From: Aquisalimonas sp. 2447
Lineage (GTDB): Bacteria > Pseudomonadota > Gammaproteobacteria > Nitrococcales > Aquisalimonadaceae
Direction: 5' to 3'
NCBI RefSeq assembly: GCF_012044895.1
Contig: NZ_CP050695.1
Span: 3,130,501 to 3,194,500 of the forward strand
DNA: 64,000 nucleotides
The position numbers and the translations under genes are program-made. Each line of letters opens with the position of its first letter. Within the stretch, counting starts at the first letter, position 1. Shown here piece by piece: positions 46,363 through 55,909 of the stretch. The notes under the pieces were generated by a model. That model was not told the DNA's origin. It saw only the letters and a program-made list of their open reading frames with translations, and searched no databases.

Positions 46363-47184
46363 TCAGCCCTCCTCGTCCTGCTTGGTGCCCAGATACGCCT
46401 CGATGACACGCGGATCTGAACTGACCTCGTCCGGCGAGCCGTCACCGATCTTCTCGCCGTGATCCAGCACGACGACGTGGTCGGAGAGGTCCATGACCAC
46501 CGCCATGTCGTGCTCGATCAGGCAGATGGTCATGCCGAACTGGTCGTTGACGTCGAGGATGAAGCGGGCCATGTCCTGCTTCTCTTCCAGGTTCATGCCC
46601 GCCATGGGCTCGTCGAGCAGCAGCAGCTCCGGCTCCGAGGCCAGGGCGCGACCCAGCTCCACGCGCTTCTGCAGCCCGTAGGGCAGTGTGCCCACCGGCG
46701 TCTTGCGGTACTGCTGAATCTCCAGGAAATCGATGATTCCCTCGCAGAACTTCCGGTGCTCGATCTCCTCCCTGGGCGCGCGGCCGAGCCAGAACGCGTT
46801 CTCCAGCAGCGAGGCCTTCGCCCGGAGGTGCCGCCCGGTCATGATGTTGTCCAGCGTACTCATGCCCTTGAACAGGGCGATGTTCTGGAACGTGCGGGCG
46901 ATCCCCTGACTGGCCGCCTTGAAGGGCCGCATGTGCTTGCGGGGCTCACCCTTGTAGGCAATGGTGCCCGCGGTGGGATGATAGAAGCCGTTGATGCAGT
47001 TGAGCATCGACGACTTGCCGGCGCCGTTGGGGCCAATGATGGAGAAGATCTGCCGCCGGCGGACCTCGAAGCTCACGTTGCGCAGCGCGTGCACGCCACC
47101 GAACGAGAGCTGCACGTCCTCCACCTTCAGCAACGTCTCCCCCGCATTGCGCCCCGGCGCGTCATGTTGTGGTTGTGCTGACAT
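46363..47184 (-). CDS. livG: Branched-chain amino acid-type ABC transporter ATPase, LivG family
   Basis: A 273-residue ABC ATPase. Walker A is IIGPNGAGKSSMLNCI, the signature reads LPYGLQKRVELGRAL in place of LSGGQ (usual in LivG), and Walker B is LLLLDEPMAGMN. FYHPTAGTIAYKG and GIARTFQNIALFKGMSTLDNIMTG are LivG blocks. It is encoded 6 nt after the acyl-CoA ligase gene. Confidence 0.94.
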   Translation of the reverse strand: MSAQPQHDAPGRNAGETLLKVEDVQLSFGGVHALRNVSFEVRRRQIFSIIGPNGAGKSSMLNCINGFYHPTAGTIAYKGEPRKHMRPFKAASQGIARTFQNIALFKGMSTLDNIMTGRHLRAKASLLENAFWLGRAPREEIEHRKFCEGIIDFLEIQQYRKTPVGTLPYGLQKRVELGRALASEPELLLLDEPMAGMNLEEKQDMARFILDVNDQFGMTICLIEHDMAVVMDLSDHVVVLDHGEKIGDGSPDEVSSDPRVIEAYLGTKQDEEG

Positions 47185-47190
47185 GGGGGC

Positions 47191-49146
47191 TTATCCTGCC
47201 TTCTTCATGGGTTCGTAGGTGGTGGCGTCACTGATCCGCAGCGTGCCCTCCAGCACGCCGGTGCCACCGTCCTCGTACGTCACCGGCACCGCGACGTGGG
47301 CACTCTCATCACCCCGGTACAGGGCCTCGATGAGCTCGTGGTAACGCTCATTGATGATGCGCCGGCGCACCTTGCGGGTTCGGGTGATCTCGCCATCGTC
47401 CGGATCCAGCTCCTTGTGCAGGATCACGAAGCGGGTGACCTGGATGGGCGCCAGTTCCGGATCCGACGCCAGATCCTGATTCACCGCCTCCACTTCCCTG
47501 CGGATCAGATCGTAGACCTCCGGCCGGCCGGCCAGGTCCACGTAACCGGTAAAGGTGATGTTCTCCCGCTCGGCCCAGTTGCTCAGGGCCTCGAAGTCGA
47601 TGTTGATGAAGGCCATCACCGATTCGCGCTCGTGCCCGAAGGCGACCGCTTCCATGATGTGCGGGTGGAACTTGAGTTTGTTCTCCACGAACTTGGGGCT
47701 GAACATGGTGCCATCGTGCAGGCGGCCCACGTCCTTGGCGCGATCGATGATGCGCAGATGCCCGTCCTCGGTGAACATGCCGGCGTCGCCGCTGTGCACC
47801 CAGCCATCGGCCGTCTTGGTTTTCTGCGTCTCTTCGTCGTTCTTGTAGTAGCCCATGAACACGCCCGGACTGCGGTAGAGCACCTCGCCGTTGTCGGCAA
47901 GCTGGATCTCCACGCCCTCGCCGGGGGGCCCCACGGTATCCGGCCGCACGTCGTCATCCTTTTGCAGGCACAGGTAGACGGCGCACTCGGTCTGGCCGTA
48001 GAGCTGTTTGAGGTTGACGCCGATGGAGCGGAAGAAATCGAAGATGTCCGGACCGATGGCCTCGCCGGCGGTATAGGCCAGGCGGATGCGGGTGAACCCG
48101 AGCACGTTGCGCAGCGGGCCGTAGACCAGCAGGTTGCCGATGGCGTAGTTGATCCGGTCCCAGGTCCCCACCGGCTTGCCTTCGAGCAGATCCACGCCCA
48201 CGCGCCGCGCCAGCGCCATGTAGTAGTGGAACATCTTCTGCTTGATGCGGCTGGCGTTCTCCATGCGCACCATGACGCTGGTAATCAGGTTCTCCCACAC
48301 CCGCGGCGGCGCGAAGTAGTAGGTGGGACCGATCTCGCGGAGGTCCGTGACCACGGTGTCCGGGGACTCCGGGCAGTTCAGGCAGAAGCCCTTGAGAAAG
48401 CCCTGGCAGTAGGTAATGAAGTGGTCACCGACCCAGGCCATGGGCAGGTAGGCCAGGGTCTCGTCACTCTCGGTGACACCGTCGAACGCGGTGGCGAACT
48501 CCGCGGACTTGAGCAGGTTGTCATAGCTCAGCATCACGCCCTTGGGGCGGCCGGTGGTGCCGGAGGTGTACACGATGACGGACAGTTCTTCGCCCTTGCC
48601 CTTGGCCACCTCAGTCTCGTAGAAGCCCTGGTGCTGGCGGGCGTACTCGCGACCCTGCTCCTGGATGCTCTCCAGGGAGTGCAGGTAGGGCTCATCGTAG
48701 TTCTGAAGGCCCCGGGGATCCTCGTAGATGATGGCCTCCAGCTTGGGCAGCTGATCCTTCACCGAGAGCACCTTGTCCACCTGCTCCTGGTCCTCGACAA
48801 CGCAGAAGCGCACGTCGCCGTGGTCGAGCACGTACTGCATCTCGTCGGCGCCCGAGTCCTGGTAAACGGGCACCGGCACCGCGCCCATGGACTGGGCCGC
48901 AGCCACCGCCCAGTAGAGCTGCGGCCGGTTGTTGCCGATGGTGGCGACCTTGTCATCACGCTGGAGCCCCAGGGACATGAGGCCGCCGGCAAGCGCCTGC
49001 ACCTCATCGAGCACCTGCGACCAGCTCCAGGTCTGCCAGATACCCAGATCCTTTTCGCGCATGGCGGCCCGCTGCGGCCGCTCCCGAGCGTTGCGTATCA
49101 GAAGTTTCGGAAACGTGTCATTGCGATCGATGCTGCTGTCCGCCAT
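47191..49146 (-). CDS. Long-chain acyl-CoA synthetase-like AMP-binding ligase
   Basis: A 651-residue adenylate-forming enzyme of the Faa/ACSL (long) type. The ATP loop is VIVYTSGTTGRPKGVMLSYDNL, the adenine motif YTAGEAIGPDIFDFF...LYGQTE, and the hinge DGWVHSGDAGMFTEDGHLRIIDRAKD. It activates a carboxylic acid to acyl-AMP and then acyl-CoA. As first gene of the importer operon it probably traps the imported acid as CoA ester. The length and motifs fit fatty-acid ligases, but related ligases in similar liv clusters act on aromatic or other acids. Confidence 0.9.
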   Translation of the reverse strand: MADSSIDRNDTFPKLLIRNARERPQRAAMREKDLGIWQTWSWSQVLDEVQALAGGLMSLGLQRDDKVATIGNNRPQLYWAVAAAQSMGAVPVPVYQDSGADEMQYVLDHGDVRFCVVEDQEQVDKVLSVKDQLPKLEAIIYEDPRGLQNYDEPYLHSLESIQEQGREYARQHQGFYETEVAKGKGEELSVIVYTSGTTGRPKGVMLSYDNLLKSAEFATAFDGVTESDETLAYLPMAWVGDHFITYCQGFLKGFCLNCPESPDTVVTDLREIGPTYYFAPPRVWENLITSVMVRMENASRIKQKMFHYYMALARRVGVDLLEGKPVGTWDRINYAIGNLLVYGPLRNVLGFTRIRLAYTAGEAIGPDIFDFFRSIGVNLKQLYGQTECAVYLCLQKDDDVRPDTVGPPGEGVEIQLADNGEVLYRSPGVFMGYYKNDEETQKTKTADGWVHSGDAGMFTEDGHLRIIDRAKDVGRLHDGTMFSPKFVENKLKFHPHIMEAVAFGHERESVMAFINIDFEALSNWAERENITFTGYVDLAGRPEVYDLIRREVEAVNQDLASDPELAPIQVTRFVILHKELDPDDGEITRTRKVRRRIINERYHELIEALYRGDESAHVAVPVTYEDGGTGVLEGTLRISDATTYEPMKKAG

Positions 49147-49209
49147 TACATCGGCCCCTTGCGACTGTCAGCACGGTTACACCAGGCGCGGCAACACGCC
49201 GGACTGGTT

Positions 49210-49314
49210 TCACTCGTGGTCCGGAGAACGGAAAAGGAACGACTGGAAAGCGGATGATAGGCAACAACAGCCAAATGCAGCGCTCATACTGGCACGCAAG
49301 GCGTAATGCCACAT
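49210..49314 (-). CDS. Possible 34-residue leader peptide upstream of the ligase-liv operon
   Basis: A short open frame (MWHYALRASMSAAFG...) with a strong GGAGGAG 8 nt before its ATG, ending 63 nt before the ligase start. It contains three consecutive Cys codons (GCCCL) and no recognisable domain. The ribosome site is better than that of many genes here. It could be a leader peptide or a chance frame; there is no homology evidence. Confidence 0.3.
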   Translation of the reverse strand: MWHYALRASMSAAFGCCCLSSAFQSFLFRSPDHE

Positions 49315-49335
49315 CGTCTGCTCTCCTCCAGTTTA

Positions 49336-49379
49336 TGCAACCGGTTCTTTTGTATTGGTTGCACTTATAATGATTATTA
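49336..49379. promoter_or_regulatory. AT-rich control region: TGCAACC inverted repeat and Fur-like box
   Basis: TGCAACC (49336-49342) and GGTTGCA (49357-49363) form an inverted repeat with 14 bp between. Next to it, TTATAAT-G-ATTATTA (49365-49379) agrees with the 7-1-7 Fur pattern TGATAAT-N-ATTATCA at 12 of 14 arm positions. This is the only markedly AT-rich stretch in the 351-bp gap before the ligase-liv operon and so the likely promoter and operator region. Regulator identity is inference. Confidence 0.4.
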
Positions 49380-49433
49380 CGACCCCAGATTACTCAGTCT
49401 CACGGCAAATGCAAGCAGTTCTCGCCACTCGGT

Positions 49434-49467
49434 TGCCAAAAACAGAAAACCCGCCGGAGGGCGGGTT
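49434..49467 (-). terminator. Intrinsic terminator of ssb
   Basis: On the minus strand AACCCGCC-CTCC-GGCGGGTT (8 perfect pairs) is followed by TTCTGTTTTT. It lies 30 nt past the ssb stop and separates ssb from the ligase-liv operon. Confidence 0.85.
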
Positions 49468-49497
49468 CTCGAGTACCAGGGATGCGCCGCATGCGCG

Positions 49498-49956
49498 CTA
49501 AAACGGGATGTCGTCGTCGAAATCGTCGGCAGGTGCGGGCGAGGACTGGGACGAGGGCTGTCCCTGGCTGCGGCTGTCGCCGCTCTCGCCCATGGGGGCG
49601 CCACCGCCGCTACCGCCACCGCGCCCATCCAGCATCTGCATGTCGTTGGCGACCACTTCGGTGGTGTAGCGGTCCTGGCCGTCCTGCCCCTGCCATTTGC
49701 GGGTCTGCAGACGCCCCTCGAGGTAGACCTTGGACCCTTTGCGCAGGTATTCACCAGCGATCTCGGCGAGCTTGCCGAAGAACACCACCCGGTGCCATTC
49801 GGTTCGCTCCTGCTGTTCGCCGGTCTGCCGGTCGCGCCAGGAATCCGTCGTCGCCAGACGCAAATTCGCCACTGCGGAACCGTTGGGGCTGTAACGTACT
49901 TCCGGATCGGCCCCCAGATTGCCGATCAGGATCACCTTGTTCACTCCACGGGCCAT
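49498..49956 (-). CDS. ssb: Single-stranded DNA-binding protein
   Basis: A 152-residue SSB. The OB-fold starts [22 protein letters not shown] and includes [32 protein letters not shown]; a Gly/Ser/Gln-rich linker leads to the acidic tip DFDDDIPF, which recruits replication and repair partners. The ATG at 49956 has AAGGAGG upstream; longer readings add a non-conserved basic stretch. It follows the MFS gene by 156 nt on the same strand; the uvrA / MFS / ssb order is conserved in related bacteria. Confidence 0.97.
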   Translation of the reverse strand: MARGVNKVILIGNLGADPEVRYSPNGSAVANLRLATTDSWRDRQTGEQQERTEWHRVVFFGKLAEIAGEYLRKGSKVYLEGRLQTRKWQGQDGQDRYTTEVVANDMQMLDGRGGGSGGGAPMGESGDSRSQGQPSSQSSPAPADDFDDDIPF

Positions 49957-50112
49957 GTCGCGCCTCCTTCGTTGTTTCAATGTGGCCCGGGTACCGCTGC
50001 TCCCTGCGGCGACCCGAACCGGCAATTTAGCTGTTTTGCCGCCCGAAGGAAACGATGGACCATCCCCCGCTCGCGCGACAGTGTTTCCTTGCTCACCTTC
50101 CAGGAAATATGG

Positions 50113-51309
50113 TCAGGCCTCTTCCGCCGCGGCTCCCCGCAGATCCGGCACCTGACTCATGCCCCGCAGGGTAACCAGCCATAGCAGCGTGGCCCCAGCA
50201 CACAACACGAACACCCAGGCGTTACCACCCAGGCCGAACGCGACCCCGCCAGTGACGCCGCCCAGGAACGCACCGGCGAACTGGCTGGTGGCGTAGACGC
50301 CCAGCGCCGTGCCTCGGGCTTCCGTCGGCGCATACCTGGAGATCAGCGACGGCAGGGTCGCCTCGAGAACGTTGAAGCCGGCAAACCAGAGCCACAGCAT
50401 CACGACCACCGCCCAGCCCGAGCCACCCAGCACGGCCATGCCAAGCTGCGCCAGTGTCAGGGCCACCACCGACAGAAACATCACCTGGCGATGCCAGTGG
50501 CGCCGCTCACTGAGCAGGATCGCTGGCACCAGCGCCAGCACCGACAGTAACAGCACCGGCACGTAGACACGCCAGTGCTCCGCCACTGCAAGCCCCAGAG
50601 AATTCTGCAGTACCAGGGGCAGCACCACGAAGGCGGCGGTCAGCACGAAGTGCAACACGAAAATGCCCGCATCCAGACGCAACAGATCGCGGTTGCGGAG
50701 CACGGGGACCAGCTTGCTCAGCACCGGCTCGGCGTCGGCGTGAACCGTCTCCCGGGCGGGAACCGGCACGCAGCGAAACAGCACGCCGATGGCCAGCACC
50801 GCCAGCACCGCGGACAACCAGAAGATCGCCTCCAGGCCGCCCACTCCGGCGACCACGGGCCCGAGTACCATGGCCAGCAGAAAGGATGCGCCCACACTCA
50901 TGCCGATGATGGCCATGACCTTGGTCCGCTGGCGTGGCTCGATGACGTCCGCGGCCAGAGCCATGACCGCGGCAGCGATGGCGCCGGCACCCTGCAGGGC
51001 GCGCCCGAGGATCACTCCGGCGATGTGATCGGAAACCGCGGCCACCACACTTCCCGCCAGGAACAGCAGGAGCCCGCCGACAATCACTGGCCGCCGCCCG
51101 ATGCGATCCGATGCGATCCCCATGGGGATCTGCAGCAGTGCCTGGGTCAGGCCGTAGATGCCGATGGCGAGACCCACCAACGCAGGGGTGGCTCCCGCCA
51201 GATCCGGCCCGTAGACGGCAAACACCGGCAGCACCAGGAACAACCCGAACATGCGCAGGCCGAAAATGCCCGCAAGCCCTGCGGCGGCGCCTCGTTCCTT
51301 CGGTATCAT
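50113..51309 (-). CDS. MFS transporter (DHA1-type)
   Basis: A 398-residue protein with about 12 helices. Motif A reads [16 protein letters not shown] after helix 2 (usual G-x-x-x-D-R-x-G-R-R), and [34 protein letters not shown] is a drug/H+ antiporter block. It is the transporter usually found between uvrA and ssb in pseudomonad-like genomes; the substrate is unknown. The ATG at 51309 has AAGGA 7 nt upstream and begins [18 protein letters not shown]; the longer frame would overlap the uvrA promoter region. Confidence 0.88.
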   Translation of the reverse strand: MIPKERGAAAGLAGIFGLRMFGLFLVLPVFAVYGPDLAGATPALVGLAIGIYGLTQALLQIPMGIASDRIGRRPVIVGGLLLFLAGSVVAAVSDHIAGVILGRALQGAGAIAAAVMALAADVIEPRQRTKVMAIIGMSVGASFLLAMVLGPVVAGVGGLEAIFWLSAVLAVLAIGVLFRCVPVPARETVHADAEPVLSKLVPVLRNRDLLRLDAGIFVLHFVLTAAFVVLPLVLQNSLGLAVAEHWRVYVPVLLLSVLALVPAILLSERRHWHRQVMFLSVVALTLAQLGMAVLGGSGWAVVVMLWLWFAGFNVLEATLPSLISRYAPTEARGTALGVYATSQFAGAFLGGVTGGVAFGLGGNAWVFVLCAGATLLWLVTLRGMSQVPDLRGAAAEEA

Positions 51310-51479
51310 CGAGTGTCCTTCAACCCAGGTTCGCCGCATTACGAGCGCCTGTACGGCGCCATGGCGGTGGAAAACGTGAAAAGCGCACATGGTACCACCG
51401 GCGCAGCGGTCTTTGGGTTCGTGCCGCCGCTGCGCGATGGCGTAGAATGGTGCGTTTACCAACGGCGCCGAGGCAGCCC

Positions 51480-54344
51480 ATGGAACACATCCGGATCCGC
51501 GGCGCGCGGACCCACAACCTGCAGAACATCGACCTGGATCTGCCCCGCAACCGCCTGGTGGTCATCACCGGCCTTTCGGGGTCCGGGAAGTCGTCGCTGG
51601 CCTTCGATACCATCTATGCCGAAGGGCAGCGCCGTTATGTGGAATCCTTGTCGGCCTATGCGCGTCAGTTTCTGTCCATGATGGACAAGCCCGACGTGGA
51701 CGAGATCCAGGGGCTTTCGCCGGCAATTTCCATCGAGCAGAAGTCCACTTCTCACAACCCCCGCTCCACCGTGGGCACGGTCACCGAGATCCACGATTAT
51801 CTGCGACTGCTGTTTGCCCGCGCCGGAACGCCACGCTGTCCCGACCACCATGTGGAGCTGAACGCCCGCACCGTCACCGAGATGGTGGACCAGGTTCTGG
51901 CCCAGCCGGAGGGCTCCCGCCTGCTGCTGCTCGCCCCGGTCATCAGCGAGCGCAAGGGCGAGCACCTGCACGCCCTGCAGGAGCTGAAATCCCAGGGCTT
52001 CATCCGCGCCCGCATCGACGGCATCGTCGTGGATCTCGACGAAGCGCCGGCCCTGGACGCGAAGAAGGTGCACACCATCGAGGCGGTGGTGGACCGGTTC
52101 AAGGTGCGCCCGGACCTGGCCGGGCGGCTGGCGGATTCCTTCGAGACGGCTCTGGGGCTCGGCGACGGCATCGCGCGGGTGGCCTGGATGGATGCCCCGG
52201 ACACCGAGGACCTGGTATTCTCGGCACGCTACGCGTGCCCGGAGTGCGGCTACTCTCTGGAAGAGCTGGAACCGCGGCTGTTCTCGTTCAACAATCCCCG
52301 CGGGGCCTGCCCCAGCTGTGATGGCCTGGGTGTCCAGGATGTCTTCGATCCCGACCTGGTGGTGGCAAACCCGACCCTGAGCCTGGCGGGCGGGGCCATC
52401 CGTGGCTGGGACCGTCGCAACGCCTACTACAGTCAGCTCATCCACTCGCTGGCGGATCATTACGGCTTCGCCACGGACACTCCCTGGCAGGCGCTTCCGG
52501 AGCACATCCGGCAGATCGTGCTCCACGGCAGCGGCGAGGAATCCGTGGCCTTCCGCTATATGACACCCCAGGGCGGCACGAAAACCCGGGAACACCCTTT
52601 CGAGGGTGTCATCCCCAACATGGCGCGGCGTTACCGGGAGACCGACTCAGGCATCGTGCGGGAGGAGCTCGCCCGCTATCGTGCCAGCCGGACCTGCCCC
52701 GACTGCGGCGGCAGCCGGCTCAATCGCGCCGCCCGCAACGTGCTGGTGGCCGGTAACAGCCTGCCGGAACTGGCGGCGCTGTCCATCAGCGACTGCCTGG
52801 CCTTCTTCAAGACCTTCAGCCTGGAGGGGGCCCGCGGCGAAATCGCGGCGCCGGTGCGCCGGGAAATCGCCGAGCGGCTGTCCTTTCTCACCAAGGTGGG
52901 GCTGGACTACCTGACCCTGGACCGGGGCGCCGACAGTCTCTCCGGGGGCGAGGCACAGCGCATCCGCCTGGCAAGCCAGATCGGCGCCGGTCTGGTGGGG
53001 GTAATGTACGTGCTGGACGAACCCTCCATCGGCCTGCACCAGCGGGACAATGCGCGACTGCTGGAGACGCTTTGCCGGCTCCGCGACCTCGGCAACACGG
53101 TGATCGTCGTCGAACACGACGAGGACGCCATCCGGCACGCCGACCACGTGGTGGATATCGGCCCGGGCCCCGGCGTCCACGGTGGCCGCGTGGTTGCCGA
53201 AGGGACCCCGCAGTCCATCGCCGCGCACTCGGAATCCCTCACCGGGCAGTACCTGGCCGGTCAGCGCCGGATCCGCACCCCGGGCCGGCGTACGGTGCCG
53301 GACCCGGCGCGGCAGATCCGCGTCCGCGGGGCGCGCGGCAACAATCTCGCCAATGTCGACGTGGCCGTGCCCATCGGCCTGATGACCTGTATTACCGGCG
53401 TCTCCGGTTCCGGCAAATCCACCCTGATCAACGGCACCCTCTACCCACAGGCGGCGCAGCAGCTCAACGGCGCGGCCATGCACCCTGCCGAGTGCGACGG
53501 CGTGGACGGCCTGGAGCACCTGGAAAAGGTGGTGGACATCGACCAGAGCCCCATCGGCCGCACGCCCCGCTCCAACCCGGCCACTTACACCGGGCTGTTC
53601 ACGCCCATCCGCGAGCTGTTCTCCGGCACGCCCGAGGCGCGGGCCCGGGGTTACCAGCCCGGGCGCTTCAGCTTCAACGTCAAGGGTGGCCGTTGCGAGG
53701 CGTGCCAGGGCGAGGGCATCACCCGGGTGGAAATGCACTTTCTCCCGGATATTCATGTGCCCTGCGATGTCTGCAGGGGCCGGCGCTACAATCGCGAAAC
53801 CCTGGAGATCCGCTACCGCGGCCTGAACATCCACGAGGCCCTGGAGCTCACCGTGGAGCAGGCGCTGGACGTGTTCCACGCCATTCCGGTGATCCGGCGC
53901 AAGCTGGAGACACTGATGGAAGTGGGGCTCTCCTACGTGCGGCTGGGCCAGAGTGCCACGACCCTCTCCGGGGGTGAGGCGCAACGGGTGAAGCTCGCCC
54001 GGGAGCTGTCGAAACCGCAGGGTGGCCAGAACCTGTACATCCTGGACGAACCCACCACCGGCCTGCATTTCCAGGACATCGACCAGCTACTTGGGGTGCT
54101 GCACCGGCTGCGGGACCAGGGCAACACGGTGATCGTCATCGAGCACAATCTGGACGTGATCAAGACCGCGGACTGGATCGTGGATCTGGGCCCGGAGGGC
54201 GGGGCCGGCGGCGGACGCGTGGTTGCCGAGGGCACCCCGGAAGCGGTGGCGGCCGTGGAAGCGTCGCACACGGGGCGGTTTCTGGGGCCGATGCTGGGTG
54301 TGGGTTCCGGCGGACGGGCCGAAACCAGTGGGGGCGTCGGCTAA
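51480..54344 (+). CDS. uvrA: Excinuclease ABC subunit A (canonical UvrA)
   Basis: A 954-residue UvrA, near the E. coli length (940). Two ATPase modules are seen: [14 protein letters not shown] with [16 protein letters not shown] and [11 protein letters not shown], then [14 protein letters not shown] with [16 protein letters not shown] and [11 protein letters not shown]. The UvrB-binding region includes [23 protein letters not shown], and the C-terminal zinc finger is [13 protein letters not shown]...CDVCRG. It loads UvrB at DNA damage. I found no convincing LexA box (CTGT-N8-ACAG) in the 170 bp before it. It is divergent from the MFS gene. Confidence 0.97.
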   Translation: MEHIRIRGARTHNLQNIDLDLPRNRLVVITGLSGSGKSSLAFDTIYAEGQRRYVESLSAYARQFLSMMDKPDVDEIQGLSPAISIEQKSTSHNPRSTVGTVTEIHDYLRLLFARAGTPRCPDHHVELNARTVTEMVDQVLAQPEGSRLLLLAPVISERKGEHLHALQELKSQGFIRARIDGIVVDLDEAPALDAKKVHTIEAVVDRFKVRPDLAGRLADSFETALGLGDGIARVAWMDAPDTEDLVFSARYACPECGYSLEELEPRLFSFNNPRGACPSCDGLGVQDVFDPDLVVANPTLSLAGGAIRGWDRRNAYYSQLIHSLADHYGFATDTPWQALPEHIRQIVLHGSGEESVAFRYMTPQGGTKTREHPFEGVIPNMARRYRETDSGIVREELARYRASRTCPDCGGSRLNRAARNVLVAGNSLPELAALSISDCLAFFKTFSLEGARGEIAAPVRREIAERLSFLTKVGLDYLTLDRGADSLSGGEAQRIRLASQIGAGLVGVMYVLDEPSIGLHQRDNARLLETLCRLRDLGNTVIVVEHDEDAIRHADHVVDIGPGPGVHGGRVVAEGTPQSIAAHSESLTGQYLAGQRRIRTPGRRTVPDPARQIRVRGARGNNLANVDVAVPIGLMTCITGVSGSGKSTLINGTLYPQAAQQLNGAAMHPAECDGVDGLEHLEKVVDIDQSPIGRTPRSNPATYTGLFTPIRELFSGTPEARARGYQPGRFSFNVKGGRCEACQGEGITRVEMHFLPDIHVPCDVCRGRRYNRETLEIRYRGLNIHEALELTVEQALDVFHAIPVIRRKLETLMEVGLSYVRLGQSATTLSGGEAQRVKLARELSKPQGGQNLYILDEPTTGLHFQDIDQLLGVLHRLRDQGNTVIVIEHNLDVIKTADWIVDLGPEGGAGGGRVVAEGTPEAVAAVEASHTGRFLGPMLGVGSGGRAETSGGVG

Positions 54345-54358
54345 CCCTGGACAGAAAT

Positions 54359-54413
54359 CGGGGCTGAAGCCCCTCCCACCAGTCTATCCCGGGTGGGAGG
54401 GGCTTCAGCCCCG
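54359..54413. repeat. 22-bp-stem palindrome between convergent uvrA and mdh
   Basis: Arms 54359-54380 and 54392-54413 pair perfectly over 22 bp (CGGGGCTGAAGCCCCTCCCA...) with an 11-nt loop. The core GGGGCTGAAGCCCCTCCCAC resembles a dispersed intergenic repeat type of gammaproteobacteria. Its place, just past both stops, suits a bidirectional terminator, although no T-run is present. Confidence 0.75.
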
Positions 54414-54450
54414 AAGGTTCAGTCCAAGGCGTTGAGCCCCGTCAGGGGAA

Positions 54451-55434
54451 TCAATTCGGGAACAGGTGCTTCACCGCGTCCCGTTCATCCACCAGTTCCT
54501 GCTCGGTGGCCTGCATCTTCTCACGGCTGAAGGCGTCCAGTTCCAGACCCTGAACGATCTCGTACTTGCCGTTGCTGCAGGTCACCGGGAAGGAATAGAT
54601 GATGCCTTCGGTGATGCCGTAGCTGCCGTCGGACGGAATGCCCATGCTGGTCCAGTCGCCGTCGGCGGTACCCAGCGCCCAGGTCCGCATGTGGTCCACC
54701 GCGGAGCTGGCGGCGGACGCCGCACTGGAGGCGCCACGCGCCTTGATGATGGCCGCTCCACGCTGCTGCACCGTCGGGATGAACTCGTTTTCGTACCACT
54801 GACGATCGACCTTGTCGGCTGCCGGCTCGCCCTTGATCAGCGTATGGCTGATATCCGGGTACTGGGTGGACGAGTGATTGCCCCAGATGGTCATGCGGGT
54901 AATGTCCTGGGTGTGAACACTGCTCTGGTTCGCCAGCTGCGCCAGTGCCCGGTTATGGTCCAGGCGGGTCATGGCCGTGAACTGGCCCGGGTCCAGATCA
55001 GGGGCGTTCTGCTGGGCAATCAGCGAGTTGGTGTTGGCTGGGTTACCCACCACCAGCACCTTCACGTCGCGACTGGCGACGTCGTTCAGCGCCTTGCCCT
55101 GCACGGAGAAGATGGCGGCGTTGGCTTCCAGCAGATCCTTGCGTTCCATACCCGGGCCGCGCGGCCGCGCACCCACCAGAAGCGCGTAATCGGCGTCCTT
55201 GAACACCTCTTCCGCCTTGTCGCTGGTCTCGATGCCGGCGACCAGCGGGAATGCGCAGTCCTCGATCTCCATGACCACGCCTCCCAGGGCCTCCAGCGCC
55301 GGGGTGATTTCCAGCAGCTGCAGGATGACCGGCTGGTCCTTGCCGAGCATGTCGCCCGATGCAATCCGGAACAGCAGACTGTAGCCGATCTGACCCGCGG
55401 CCCCGGTGACCGCAACGCGTACGGGTGCTTTCAT
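54451..55434 (-). CDS. mdh: Malate dehydrogenase (NAD)
   Basis: A 327-residue MDH of the cytosolic-type group used by many proteobacteria. [19 protein letters not shown] binds [19 protein letters not shown] is the substrate loop with the discriminating arginines, [13 protein letters not shown] follows, and [12 protein letters not shown] carries the catalytic His. It interconverts malate and oxaloacetate in the TCA cycle. It appears monocistronic, with GGAGTACACC before the ATG. Confidence 0.97.
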   Translation of the reverse strand: MKAPVRVAVTGAAGQIGYSLLFRIASGDMLGKDQPVILQLLEITPALEALGGVVMEIEDCAFPLVAGIETSDKAEEVFKDADYALLVGARPRGPGMERKDLLEANAAIFSVQGKALNDVASRDVKVLVVGNPANTNSLIAQQNAPDLDPGQFTAMTRLDHNRALAQLANQSSVHTQDITRMTIWGNHSSTQYPDISHTLIKGEPAADKVDRQWYENEFIPTVQQRGAAIIKARGASSAASAASSAVDHMRTWALGTADGDWTSMGIPSDGSYGITEGIIYSFPVTCSNGKYEIVQGLELDAFSREKMQATEQELVDERDAVKHLFPN

Positions 55435-55605
55435 GGTGTACTCCTGTCGGTTACCCCTGTTCAGACGGGAGGGTACCGTCCTGATGGAACGCCCCCTGCC
55501 CCGCCTGCTCGACTCGCCGCCGTCACCAATGTTGCAGCGCAGCGGTTCTGCGGTGGGCGATTATACCAGACGACACCCCGGCACCGAACAGCTGCTGTCG
55601 CCGCA

Positions 55606-55878
55606 CTATTTCCTGTCCTGCTCGCCGCCGCTCCCGTGGCCACCACCGTAACCACCGGCAAAGGCGTCCCAGAACGCGCGCTGAAAGCCCTCCATGTTCT
55701 GCATCTGCGACGGCATGAACGAGGCCATCAGGCTGAGCGGGTCATACCCCTCGCTGCCGGCCTGCATCCGATCGCGGATCATCTTGAGCATTTCGTCGTG
55801 CAGTGGCTGCACGTCCGGCCACCCCAGGAAGCGCCGCAGCTCTTCCGGCGTCGCATCAACTTCCACGTTGACCTTCAT
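55606..55878 (-). CDS. Small conserved protein, DUF6489-like
   Basis: A 90-residue protein starting MKVNVEVDATPEELRRFLG, with LHDEMLKMIRDRMQAG and a Gly/His-rich tail (GGYGGGHGSGG). Proteins with this opening occur widely in proteobacteria without known role. The ATG at 55878 was chosen because AGGAGTGAC lies just upstream and the conserved part starts there. It follows the SAM hydrolase gene by 31 nt on the same strand, so they are probably cotranscribed. Confidence 0.75.
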   Translation of the reverse strand: MKVNVEVDATPEELRRFLGWPDVQPLHDEMLKMIRDRMQAGSEGYDPLSLMASFMPSQMQNMEGFQRAFWDAFAGGYGGGHGSGGEQDRK

Positions 55879-55909
55879 CGTTGTCACTCCTGTCGTAAGC
55901 GGGCATCTG

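Noticed and set aside
51310..51479. LexA (SOS) box for uvrA
   Set aside because: CTGTACGGCGCCATGG at about 51350 has the first half-site only; there is no ACAG at the right spacing.
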